NCBI GenBank assembly: GCA_010672785.1
Contig: JAAHFX010000009.1
Location: forward strand, 603,769-667,768
Length of the DNA: 64,000 nucleotides
Direction: 5' to 3'
Source: Sphaerospermopsis sp. SIO1G1
GTDB taxonomy: Bacteria; Cyanobacteriota; Cyanobacteriia; Cyanobacteriales; Nostocaceae
The notes under the pieces were generated by a model, which saw nothing but the letters and a program-made list of their open reading frames with translations, was not told where the DNA came from and did no database searches. Positions 45,022 through 53,175 of the stretch are shown piece by piece (within the stretch, counting starts at the first letter, position 1; every line of letters begins with the position of its first letter). The position numbers and the translations under genes were made by a program.

Positions 45022-45111
45022 TGATTGTTAAAATATACAAACTATGGTTCTACCGTACTTGTTATGCTAAATTGACAGGTTGGGAACAGGGAATAGGGAA
45101 GAAGAACTTAT

Positions 45112-45154
45112 GTATATACTGAGTTCTGTTCAAAAATCAAATAGGAGTCCTATA
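45112..45154. repeat. Dispersed ~45-bp repeat, copy 2
   Basis: Matches 4871-4915 with a few differences; both contain GTATATACTGAGTTCTGTTC and GAGTCCTATAT. It abuts a family 2 MITE. Confidence 0.6.
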
Positions 45155-45165
45155 TTAATTGTTTT

Positions 45166-45256
45166 AGGATTTACGCATTTGAACGAAATGTTGGGGTTTG
45201 AGATTGCTTCCTTACGTCGCAATGACAGAATTTGGAAAAGGTTTTGCATAAGTCCT
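45166..45256 (-). mobile_element. MITE-like family 2, copy c
   Basis: Ends AGGATTTACGCA and TGCATAAGTCCT, core GGGGTTTGAGATTGCTTCCTTACGTCGCAATGACAG, opposite orientation to copies a and b. The 195-bp frame that crosses it is not a gene. Confidence 0.65.
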
Positions 45257-45352
45257 GTATTTAACGGTAATTAGGTATTAGGTAATAAGTAATAGGGATT
45301 AGATAATAGACAATAGGTAATAGATAATTAAAAAAAATAAAATTGATTACCC

Positions 45353-45450
45353 AGTCAGCAATCACCAATCACCAATCACCAATCACCAATCACCAATCAC
45401 CAATCACCAATCACCAGTCACCAATCACCAGTCACCAGTCACCAATCACC
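45353..45450. repeat. Heptamer tandem array (CCAATCA)n
   Basis: About 14 units of CCAATCA/CCAGTCA, the reverse complement of the unit at 5901-5996. It lies 25 bp before the next gene, so it may be within that gene's promoter or leader. Confidence 0.9.
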
Positions 45451-45474
45451 TGTTCCTGAGATAAACTAGATAAG

Positions 45475-46137
45475 ATGACAGTATATTGGTCATTATTGAC
45501 AATACTAAAAGCCGCTCCTTTATACAATCTTCATTTATTCATGGTTATAGCAGCTAATTTGATACCTTTCCCAGTTAATCCTTTGACTTTAGCCTCTTTC
45601 TTACCCTCTTTATCATTAGATGGTCTTTTGTCCACCCAAGGCATTATGATTATGCTATTGGCGGCCTACGCTGGGGCAATGTGGATGTTTCTGACCAGCG
45701 CCCCTAAAGTCTATACTGTTATGGTGTCGGATTTGGAAATTGCCCGACAACTGTATGAAGGTTTACTCAACTTACCCGCGGCGGAAGTACCTTTGCACTA
45801 TTATTACAACTATGAACAAACCATCGGTGCAACAGGAATGGATCCACTTTATATGTCTTCTAGTCCTAGTTGGTATAATAAAACGATGACTAGTGCTAAT
45901 GATGGTTTATGGTATCAATTAAAGAAAAATACTCAATTGCATATTATTACTGGTGCAAGTTTGGGAACTAAAAATCAACAGCGTCATGTGTGTTTTGATC
46001 ATGACTGTTTAGAAATGATTTTAATGCGAGTGGAAATGCGAGGTTTGAAGTTTAAAATTCGCAATCAAAAACCTTTGAATTTTTTAGTTAAAGATTATGA
46101 AGGCCGTGTGATTGAAATGGCTGAAGTTAGCGGTTAA
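45475..46137 (+). CDS. Conserved protein with membrane segment and glyoxalase/VOC-like domain
   Basis: 220 residues. A hydrophobic N-terminal region (about 55-75, GIMIMLLAAYAGAMWMFLTSAP) is followed by a domain with VOC-like order: VYTVMVSDLEIARQLYEGLLNLP, then LHIITGASLGTKNQQRHVCFDHDCLEMILMRVEMRGLKFKI and FLVKDYEGRVIEMAEV. The final strand pattern (D.EGRVIE) is typical of the fold. Metal ligands cannot be assigned with confidence, so enzymatic activity is unproven. It stands alone between repeat-rich spacers. Confidence 0.65.
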   Translation: MTVYWSLLTILKAAPLYNLHLFMVIAANLIPFPVNPLTLASFLPSLSLDGLLSTQGIMIMLLAAYAGAMWMFLTSAPKVYTVMVSDLEIARQLYEGLLNLPAAEVPLHYYYNYEQTIGATGMDPLYMSSSPSWYNKTMTSANDGLWYQLKKNTQLHIITGASLGTKNQQRHVCFDHDCLEMILMRVEMRGLKFKIRNQKPLNFLVKDYEGRVIEMAEVSG

Positions 46138-46614
46138 TTATCTCGTTTATCTCGTTCCCAGTCTCAGACTGGGAATGTCTACAGAGAGGTTCTACCTCTA
46201 ATTTCAATGTGCCAAATTTATTAGGGAATTAACCACAGAGGTTCAGGGTGCAGCGTGCAGGGGCAAAATTTGAAAACTACTTTTTTTAGTTGCTCCCGAA
46301 TTTAGGTTAGGTAGAGTCTGAGAATTAGTTGAAATCAGATTAATGAACCACGAAGACACGAAGGAAGAGGAGAAGAAGATGAGATATTTGATTTTGGTGG
46401 CTAAGTTTCTATGATTTCTTTTTCCTGTTTTTCTTAGATATCTTGTTGTGGTGAAATTTTATAAGCTGACATTACTAGTTTATCTGGTTGTTGATAATAT
46501 ATAAATAATGTGGAATGTTATTACAAGATATTGCCTTTTGACTCTGTTCCCCTTTCCCTGTAAAGAGTTACCTGTTATCAATTTGTCAATTTAGGATAAC
46601 AAGTATGGATTTTG
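46138..46614. other. Intergenic region without a gene
   Basis: 477 bp with no supported frame. It includes a CCCAGTCTCAGACTGGGAATG dyad (about 46157-46178) shortly after the VOC-like gene, which could act as a weak terminator, and low-complexity DNA. Confidence 0.45.
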
Positions 46615-47004
46615 CTATTGATTAACATCCAACAAACTATAATCAACTACAACATCCTGTAATTTCAAATTAGTAAACTCAATAATTGCATTGATTAAAT
46701 TTTGTTGTTCTGTACTTAATTCTAATCCTGCTAATGCTTGTTCTAGGTTTTGACCTTGATGTAAATAATGGGAAAGTTTTTGCAATTGTGGGTTATCTAA
46801 AACTTTAACTATTTCTCTATTTCTACCTTGACGAATTGCTTGCAGTTGCTGACGTTTTTGAGGAGTCAATTTATCTACAGAAATATCGCTGATTTTAGAT
46901 AAATTCAATGAACTATCTGCTGATGCTACATTGATGACTGGTGAAAAAATCACTAGATAGGTAACAAGAAATAATGTAGATAAACTTTTTATTACTTTAA
47001 TCAT
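46615..47004 (-). CDS. Small periplasmic LTXXQ (Spy/CpxP-like) protein
   Basis: 129 residues from the ATG at 47002-47004 (MIKVIKSLSTLFLVTYLVIFSPV), a clear signal peptide ending near NVASA. The mature part has LTPQKRQQLQAIRQGRNREI, the LTXXQ motif of Spy/CpxP-type periplasmic chaperones, and a second related helix, LSTEQQNLINAIIEF. It is all-helical and about the usual length. The upstream in-frame alternative start lacks support. The chaperone role is inferred from the motif only. Confidence 0.65.
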   Translation of the reverse strand: MIKVIKSLSTLFLVTYLVIFSPVINVASADSSLNLSKISDISVDKLTPQKRQQLQAIRQGRNREIVKVLDNPQLQKLSHYLHQGQNLEQALAGLELSTEQQNLINAIIEFTNLKLQDVVVDYSLLDVNQ

Positions 47005-47525
47005 TGCGTTAATACAGAAATAAATCAAATTGAAAGGTGAGTTAACCTAGAGTCTTCCTTATTTTCCTACTTCTAGGGACAGAGATAGCAAAATCCACAG
47101 TTGTGCAACATAAATTTAAGAATTATCAGTAGGAGCTAAAAATTGTCATGATGACAAGGTAAGAGGTAAAGAAATAAATTAACCCAATCTGCTTACTGAG
47201 TGACAATTTTCTCCCTGCATCCTGCTATCTTAATGATCAGCATCTCTCTAACGAGACATTTGGCGAACAACCAGAAACGATATAACTGGATCAGTTGGCA
47301 TAATTAAATAGGACTTACGCATTTTAATGAAACGTCGGGGTTTGAGATTGCTTCCTTTCGTCGCAATGACTGTGTTTGTAGTGGAGATTGCGTAACTCCT
47401 GTTAAAGAACGTTGAGAATGGATCGTCAAAAACGACTGAACAGTAATCAGTCACAACAGACAACAGACAACATAATGGAAATAGGGCAATTCTAAAAAAG
47501 TAGCTTGTTATGGGATGAAAAGCTT
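47005..47525. other. Divergent intergenic region with a family 2 MITE
   Basis: 521 bp between the LTXXQ gene and the DinG-like gene, with MITE copy d at 47310-47401. No gene supported. Confidence 0.5.
47310..47401 (-). mobile_element. MITE-like family 2, copy d (complete)
   Basis: Ends AGGACTTACGCA and TGCGTAACTCCT, with a core nearly identical to copy c. About 92 bp. Confidence 0.7.
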
Positions 47526-49082
47526 GTGATTGAGGCAGAAGTTCATTTATCACTACACAACTTCCTGCGATCGCAGGTTGGTTTTCCAGCGTGGCCACAT
47601 CATTTGACTATGGCACGTTTGGTAGCTAGGGCTTTGCGCTTGGGGCGTAGTGCTTTAATTCAGGTAGGCGCAGTTTGTGGTTATCAAGGCAGATATCGCA
47701 CCAGCTTTATTGCATCTGCATTAATGTGGCATAATCCGGTAATTATTGTGGCGACGGAAAATGTCCAGCAACGTCTACTAAATACAGAAATTCCCCGTTT
47801 GCAGCAGTGGTTATCAACTCAAAAACCGATCCGCACTGGTACAATTTGGCCTGGTGCTGATTTCCACGGGTTGTTATTAACTTCTCCCGCAGCTTGGTTA
47901 AAAAGTCAGTTAGCTGATGATGGTCAGTTTCCACCCAATATTCCCACTATTATTGATGGAGTGGATGACTTAGAAAACTGGGTACGTGATCAACTAACTC
48001 AAGATATTCATCCCCATGACTGGGAGCAATTAATGCTTGCTTGTCCTCAAGTATCAGAAGTCATCCGTGAAACCAGGATACAATTAACCCATGAATTATT
48101 TCAGCATCCTGAAAATCCATATAACTGTTATTTGATTTCCCAAACAGAAATAGAAATTTTACAAGATTTATTTGCAGCTTTAGGGGAAAATAACTGTCAT
48201 CTACCGGATATTTGGCAAAATTTTCGTCAATATTGTCAAAAATACTTTGATATTGCTGATGATCTCATTTCTTCTCCTGGCTTATTTTGGTCTACTATCG
48301 CTCGTCGTCAAGGGTTATTTTCTCTACATTACGCACCCATTGAACTGGCGGAAAGATTAAAACCAATTTGGCAACGTCAACCTGTGGTACTGGTTGGTAG
48401 TGCTTTAGAACCAGAAACAGAAGCTCCCTTATTTCGCCAGCGTTTTGGTTTAGATGATCTGACTTGCTTAAAGTTTTCTGCGGATCATCAAGGTGAAGAA
48501 ATTCAACTTTATGCACCTCACAAGTTACCTTTACCCAACACACCAGAATTTCAAGGAGCATTTATCCACCAAGTCCGTACCCTTGTATGTTTGAGTGCTA
48601 CAGCACCAGGATTAACTGTGATATTGGTGGGAGATGTACCCCTAAAATCCAGAGTGGGCGCAATTTTAGCCGCGGAGTTTGGTTCACGGGTACAGGTGGA
48701 AAAAACCTGTTTAGACGAAAATGGTATTTTAGTAGCGGGTTGGGAATATTGGCGATCGCATCATCATGTTTTACCTGCTCCCAGACTGTTAATGATTGCC
48801 ACTTTACCTTTACCATCTTTAGAAAATCCTTTAGTCGCCGGCAGAGTCGCCCACTACAAGCGATCGCACCAAGATTGGTTTCGGCTTTATTTATTACCCA
48901 CAGCTTTGAATGAACTACAAAGAGCTATCGCTCCCATTAGAGAAAACAATGGGATAGTTGCCCTCTTTGACAGTCGAGTAGTCAACCGCAGTTATGGCGC
49001 ACAAATTATCTCCGCCCTCAGTCCCCTAGCACGTTTGAACTATCTTGATCCCAGCATCTTTTCTGATATGGATAATGAGTAA
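47526..49082 (+). CDS. DinG/XPD-like helicase-family protein lacking a Walker A motif
   Basis: 518 residues from GTG 47526 (MIEAEVHLSLHNFLRSQ); a TTG at 47505 is also in frame. The layout resembles bacterial DinG helicases: an N-terminal LARALRLGRSALIQVGA stretch, a middle helical region and a C-terminal helicase domain (LTVILVGDVPLKSRVGAILAAEFG, ALFDSRVVNRSYGAQIISALSP). However, the P-loop position reads GYQGRYRTS (about 52-60) with no GKT/S, and the DEAH position reads TIIDGVDDLENW. This cyanobacterial branch is probably not an ATP-driven helicase and may have a structural or regulatory role with nucleic acid. Confidence 0.7.
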   Translation: MIEAEVHLSLHNFLRSQVGFPAWPHHLTMARLVARALRLGRSALIQVGAVCGYQGRYRTSFIASALMWHNPVIIVATENVQQRLLNTEIPRLQQWLSTQKPIRTGTIWPGADFHGLLLTSPAAWLKSQLADDGQFPPNIPTIIDGVDDLENWVRDQLTQDIHPHDWEQLMLACPQVSEVIRETRIQLTHELFQHPENPYNCYLISQTEIEILQDLFAALGENNCHLPDIWQNFRQYCQKYFDIADDLISSPGLFWSTIARRQGLFSLHYAPIELAERLKPIWQRQPVVLVGSALEPETEAPLFRQRFGLDDLTCLKFSADHQGEEIQLYAPHKLPLPNTPEFQGAFIHQVRTLVCLSATAPGLTVILVGDVPLKSRVGAILAAEFGSRVQVEKTCLDENGILVAGWEYWRSHHHVLPAPRLLMIATLPLPSLENPLVAGRVAHYKRSHQDWFRLYLLPTALNELQRAIAPIRENNGIVALFDSRVVNRSYGAQIISALSPLARLNYLDPSIFSDMDNE

Positions 49083-49084
49083 AC

Positions 49085-49180
49085 AGTGATCAGTAAACAG
49101 TGATCAGCAAAAACTTATAACTGGTAACTGCTAACTGATAACTGGTAACTGACAACTGCTAACTGATAACTGACAACTGA
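49085..49180. repeat. AACTGGT/AACTGAT heptamer-like repeats
   Basis: Degenerate 7-bp units of the AACTGRT type and paired ACAGTGATCAG blocks after the DinG-like gene. Confidence 0.7.
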
Positions 49181-49232
49181 ATTCCTGCGAACATAGTACA
49201 AAGGAAGTAAACTAATAACCAAAACAAAAATT

Positions 49233-49448
49233 ATGGGTGAAGCAAAACGTCGTAAAACACAGATGGGAGAAAACTATGGACAAGAAACCCGAATCTTGCC
49301 TTGGGTTCCCATCACCAAGTCTCAAGCAGAGCTTTTTGTCAGTCTGACTACTCGTGGTGCTTGGATTGGTATTGGTGTCATGGTGACACTTTGGATAACT
49401 GTTCGTTTTATTGGCCCTGCTTTTGGCTGGTGGGAATTAGCCGCTTAA
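49233..49448 (+). CDS. DUF2839 family small membrane protein
   Basis: 71 residues starting MGEAKRRKTQMGENYGQE, the conserved N-terminal motif of the cyanobacterial DUF2839 family. One transmembrane helix follows (about 41-63, GAWIGIGVMVTLWITVRFIG). The function is unknown; the family is found throughout cyanobacteria and probably sits in the plasma or thylakoid membrane. It has its own upstream spacer with AAAGGAAG as ribosome-binding site. Confidence 0.85.
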   Translation: MGEAKRRKTQMGENYGQETRILPWVPITKSQAELFVSLTTRGAWIGIGVMVTLWITVRFIGPAFGWWELAA

Positions 49449-49528
49449 AAAAATAAGGGATGTTATATCAGTTGTCAGTTATCAGTTAGCAGTTTTCGCT
49501 GTTTACTGTTGACTGATCACTGTTCCGC

Positions 49529-49561
49529 CGTCTCCACAGATGACTTTTCCAGCAAACCCTA
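49529..49561. mobile_element. MITE family 1, end fragment
   Basis: GTCTCCACAGATGACTTTTCCAGCAAACCCTA, only the right terminus of the family. The rest of the 49449-49976 spacer holds no supported gene; a 75-codon frame at 49801 overlaps the next gene's start and is rejected. Confidence 0.5.
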
Positions 49562-49976
49562 CAGAAGAATATTCGTTAAGAATAGTAAAAAGCCTAAAAA
49601 TTCCGATAGAGTAAAGAAATGCTGCAAATTTCCTTTAATACCATCTATAAACTTGTATTATGCAACAATTGGACAGTTGACTAGCTGAAAATTTGAGTTA
49701 GGCTGAAAACTGAATGCTCCCAAAAGCCAAACCAATCTGGCCACACATCTGAAAACAACCTTAACTTTAGTGGTTTGATCTGATATTTATATTTCGTAAA
49801 TTGAATATTTTGATACGGCAGAGAAAAACCTTATCCACTACCTTGAGCAAGATAGCCAATTATAGACTTAACTATCTGCTAGGAATTGTAATGAATAGTT
49901 TACAATACCAAAGGATGGAAAAATCTAAAGAAAATATAAAATATACTCACACAAAAGTGGTGTCTGGAGGAAAAAA

Positions 49977-50318
49977 GTGTTTCTTAGACTGGCACATCAA
50001 CATAGACAATTTGTTCAAGACTTGGTAATGAACCTACAAGCCTTGGCGATAGTATTGGAGCGAAACGGCTATCCAGCTTCTTGTTATACCTGTGGTGACC
50101 AAATGAATAGTGCGTCATTTATGGTTAGCTTAGGCGATAATCATCTAATTCGCTTTTTAGTATCAGATTATGGAATTACGTGGACTGAAATGCGGGATGA
50201 CCGCGAATTAATGAAGTTGGAAGGCGCAGAAGCTATTAACCAGCTACAGGAACTAGCTAATCTTGTCAAGCAATCTATACAAACTTCAATAAACCAAAAA
50301 ACCCTGGTGAAGAAGTAA
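49977..50318 (+). CDS. DUF1815 family protein
   Basis: 113 residues starting at GTG 49977, which has a strong ribosome-binding site GGAGG at 49966-49970 with a 6-nt spacer. The sequence HRQFVQDLVMNLQALAIVLERNGYPASCYTCGDQMNSASFMVSLGDNHLIRFLVSDYGITWTE is the DUF1815 core. The C-terminal helix (AEAINQLQELANLVKQ) completes it. The family is cyanobacterium-specific and its role is not established. CYTCG could bind metal or form a disulfide. Confidence 0.88.
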   Translation: MFLRLAHQHRQFVQDLVMNLQALAIVLERNGYPASCYTCGDQMNSASFMVSLGDNHLIRFLVSDYGITWTEMRDDRELMKLEGAEAINQLQELANLVKQSIQTSINQKTLVKK

Positions 50319-50506
50319 TCAGTTGCTCAAAAAGAGAAATAAACTATGCCTTTGTTTTTCGGTAATTGGTAATTGGTGATACAAATTTTGCTCCTGCAAT
50401 ATTCAGTACCCATTGCAATTACCGTAAATCATACTCATTCTCCTGTTTTACTGCGTCTGTTAAAATCTGTTGAGTAAGAGAGAATTGCATACTCAAAAGA
50501 TTCAAC

Positions 50507-51004
50507 ATGACTCAAACAACACCAGAACAACCAAAATTACCCCCAACTCAAGCTATTGACAAAGTTGCAAATGCAAAGTTTGAGAGTTGGTTTGAATATC
50601 CGATCAAAGTTCAACCCCATCACACAGACTATGCGGGTATAGCTTGGCACGGTACATATTTAACTTGGATGGAAGAAGCGAGGGTAGAGTGCTTACGCTC
50701 GATAGGAATTGATTTTGCGGATTTAGTATCTTTAGGTTGTGATTTGCCAGTTGTAGATTTATCAGTCCGCTATCATCGCTCGCTGCAATTAGGGATGACA
50801 GCATTAATCAAAACCAGAATGTTAGAAGTAACTGGTGTCCGCATTAATTGGGATTATAAAATTGTTTCTCCTGATGGGCAAGAATTATATGTATCTGCAC
50901 AGGTGACATTAGTAGCATTAGATCGGGAAAGAGGTAAAATCATGAGACAGTTACCTCCAGCGATGAAAGATGCACTAGCGAGAATTTCTGGATCTTATCA
51001 ATAG
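50507..51004 (+). CDS. Hotdog-fold acyl-CoA thioesterase
   Basis: 165 residues. The 4-hydroxybenzoyl-CoA thioesterase-type active-site segment PHHTDYAGIAWHGTYLTWMEEAR carries the catalytic Asp, and the strand LQLGMTALIKTRMLEVTGVRINWDYKI follows. A related branch in Synechocystis hydrolyses 1,4-dihydroxy-2-naphthoyl-CoA for phylloquinone; whether this protein does so, or acts on other acyl-CoAs, cannot be told from sequence. The N-terminal ~30 residues are Pro/Gln-rich and extra to the fold. Confidence 0.88.
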   Translation: MTQTTPEQPKLPPTQAIDKVANAKFESWFEYPIKVQPHHTDYAGIAWHGTYLTWMEEARVECLRSIGIDFADLVSLGCDLPVVDLSVRYHRSLQLGMTALIKTRMLEVTGVRINWDYKIVSPDGQELYVSAQVTLVALDRERGKIMRQLPPAMKDALARISGSYQ

Positions 51005-51018
51005 TCCATTTGTTGTAA

Positions 51019-51216
51019 TTAATTACTGACTGGTGTTTGGGAAATGTTTTGAGTAATTTCCGAAAGTTTATGCAAGATATCCTGTGGTGTGATATCGAAA
51101 CCAAAGTACAATAAAACCACTATTGCTGCATAGGTTATGGCAGTTTTAATAGTGGTCTTTACTATTTTCCATAGGAGAATAAATGTAATCCAAGCAACTA
51201 ATAAAGTTATGATCAT
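51019..51216 (-). CDS. Small conserved membrane protein
   Basis: 65 residues: two hydrophobic segments (about 2-16 and 25-43) separated by KIVKTTIKTA, then a polar C-terminus (DITPQDILHKLSEITQNISQ). It converges on the thioesterase with 14 bp between stops. It has the look of small cyanobacterial membrane proteins, but I do not recognise it. Confidence 0.6.
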   Translation of the reverse strand: MIITLLVAWITFILLWKIVKTTIKTAITYAAIVVLLYFGFDITPQDILHKLSEITQNISQTPVSN

Positions 51217-51697
51217 GATCGGTGAAGTGTAAAATCATGGTTGTTAAAGTGAGAATAAAGATTATATTTGATTGTGATCCGATAATTATATTAATTAACT
51301 AATTTTTAAGATTTTTGTAGATAGGATAGGATAGGAAATACAATCAGGATAATTGGAACAATTACTATTACTTTTACAGGACTTACGCAAAACTTACTTT
51401 AAATACTGTCATTGTAACGTAAGGAGATATTTAAATAAGATTCTTTAATTAAGTCAGTATATTTGAAACGAGAAGGAAGATCATATTCACCTTCATATAA
51501 AACTAAATTAATGAAAAATATCAATAATTTTATTCGCTAATAATCTTCCTCATAGCAACATACTCCCTACTTGTTCACCCTGCACCCTGCCTAATCATAA
51601 CGACAATTTTTAACGCCTACCTACTTCAATAATCTCCCCGACTTTTTATTTGTTGCTGTTAAAAAATAAGCTAATTTTAGAAGCCGGGGATAAATTC
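51217..51697. other. Intergenic region with partial family 2 MITE
   Basis: 481 bp, AT-rich. MITE copy e (51378-51430) starts AGGACTTACGCA but is truncated after GTAACGTAAGGAG. No gene is supported. Confidence 0.5.
51378..51430 (+). mobile_element. MITE-like family 2, truncated copy e
   Basis: AGGACTTACGCAAAACTTACTTTAAATACTGTCATTGTAACGTAAGGAG, the left half only. Confidence 0.55.
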
Positions 51698-52894
51698 TTA
51701 AACTACAGAAACTATTTGTGGTTGAATAGACAACCTTTCAGTTGCAGTAAAAACCTCTTGCCTAGCCCATTGATCAGCTGCTAAAATGTCATCTAAAGAA
51801 GGGTTTTGTTTGTTATCATTTGTATGGCGATCGCACACAAATTCAATACACCGAGCAATATCCAAATATCCAATTTTTTCATCTAAAAATAGTGCCACAG
51901 CTTGCTCATTCGCTGCATTTAAAACCGCTGGCATTGAACCACCTGCTCTACCCGCCGCATAAGCTAAATTCATACAAGGATACTTGTGATGATCAGGTTC
52001 ACGGAATGTTAAATCACCAGCTTTTACTAAATTCAATCTTTCCCAATTAGTTGTAATTCTTTCTGGCCAAGACAACGCATAAAGTAACGGTAAACGCATA
52101 TCTGGCCATCCTAACTGAGCTAAAACAGAAGTATCTTGTAACTCAATTAAAGAGTGAATAATACTTTGGGGATGAATAACAATTTCAATGTCATCATAAT
52201 CCATCCCAAACAAATAATGAGCTTCAATTACTTCCAAACCCTTATTCATTAAAGTTGCAGAGTCCACAGTAATTTTTCTACCCATAGACCAATTTGGATG
52301 TTTCAAAGCATCCGCAACCTTCACATTTGCCAACTTCTCCACAGGCCAGTCACGGAAAGCACCACCAGAAGCAGTTAATAATATCTTCTTCAACCCCCCA
52401 TCCGGAACACCTTGCAAACATTGAAAAATCGCTGAATGTTCCGAGTCTGCGGGTAATAGTTTCACTCCGTGTTTTTCCACCAAAGGTAAAACCACAGGCC
52501 CCCCAGCAATGAGAGTCTCTTTATTAGCTAAAGCAATATCCTTACCTGCTTCAATAGCTGCAATAGTAGGTAACAAACCTGCACAACCCACTATACCCGT
52601 TACCACACTCTCTGCATCACCATAACGAGCAACTGCTGTAATTCCCTCTTCCCCAGCTAATAAAAGTGGTTGGGGATCAACGTCTTTAATAGCTTCCCGC
52701 AGTTCTGGTAACTTCTCAGCAACGGAAATGGCAGCAATTTGGGGACGAAACTGACGAATTTGAGCAGCAAATAACTCCACATTCCGTCCCGCAGCTAAAC
52801 CAACTATACGAAACTTATCTGGATGTTCAGAAACAATATCTAAAGTCTGAGTACCAATAGAACCCGTAGAACCAAGAAGAGTAATAGCTTTCAC
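51698..52894 (-). CDS. dxr: 1-deoxy-D-xylulose 5-phosphate reductoisomerase
   Basis: 398 residues. NADPH-binding GSTGSIG is at 8-14; LANKETLIAGG, the metal/substrate segment PADSEHSAIFQCLQG, SGGAFRDWP, GRKITVDSATLMNKGLEVIEAH and HPQSIIHSLIE make a full Dxr set. It makes methylerythritol phosphate, the first committed step of the plastid-type isoprenoid pathway that feeds carotenoids, phytol and quinones. No other MEP gene is adjacent. Confidence 0.97.
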   Translation of the reverse strand: MKAITLLGSTGSIGTQTLDIVSEHPDKFRIVGLAAGRNVELFAAQIRQFRPQIAAISVAEKLPELREAIKDVDPQPLLLAGEEGITAVARYGDAESVVTGIVGCAGLLPTIAAIEAGKDIALANKETLIAGGPVVLPLVEKHGVKLLPADSEHSAIFQCLQGVPDGGLKKILLTASGGAFRDWPVEKLANVKVADALKHPNWSMGRKITVDSATLMNKGLEVIEAHYLFGMDYDDIEIVIHPQSIIHSLIELQDTSVLAQLGWPDMRLPLLYALSWPERITTNWERLNLVKAGDLTFREPDHHKYPCMNLAYAAGRAGGSMPAVLNAANEQAVALFLDEKIGYLDIARCIEFVCDRHTNDNKQNPSLDDILAADQWARQEVFTATERLSIQPQIVSVV

Positions 52895-52948
52895 AATTAT
52901 TTAAGAGTTGACGATACTCTTAACTATAAATTGCCAAGGAGTCATTAG

Positions 52949-53032
52949 TCATTGGTGACTGGTGATTGGTGATTGGTGATTGGTGACTGGTGATTGGTGA
53001 TTGGTGATTGGTGACTGGTGATTGGTGATTGG
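52949..53032. repeat. Heptamer tandem array (TGATTGG/TGACTGG)n
   Basis: About twelve units, the same unit and orientation as at 5901-5996. It is followed by CCCCATCACC repeats (53045-53080) and AACTGATA units (53108-53176) up to the stop of the HlyD gene. Confidence 0.9.
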
Positions 53033-53175
53033 GAAAGAATTTTCTCCCCATCTCCCCATCACCCCATCACCCACTCTCCCCATTTCCTAACTTCTAACTC
53101 CTTACTCCCTGAAAACTAATAACTGAAAACTGATAACTGAAAACTAATAACTGATAACTGATAACTGATAACTGA

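Noticed and set aside
49801..50028. 75-codon frame overlapping the DUF1815 gene
   Set aside because: The DUF1815 gene has a strong ribosome-binding site and family match in another frame; this frame has neither.
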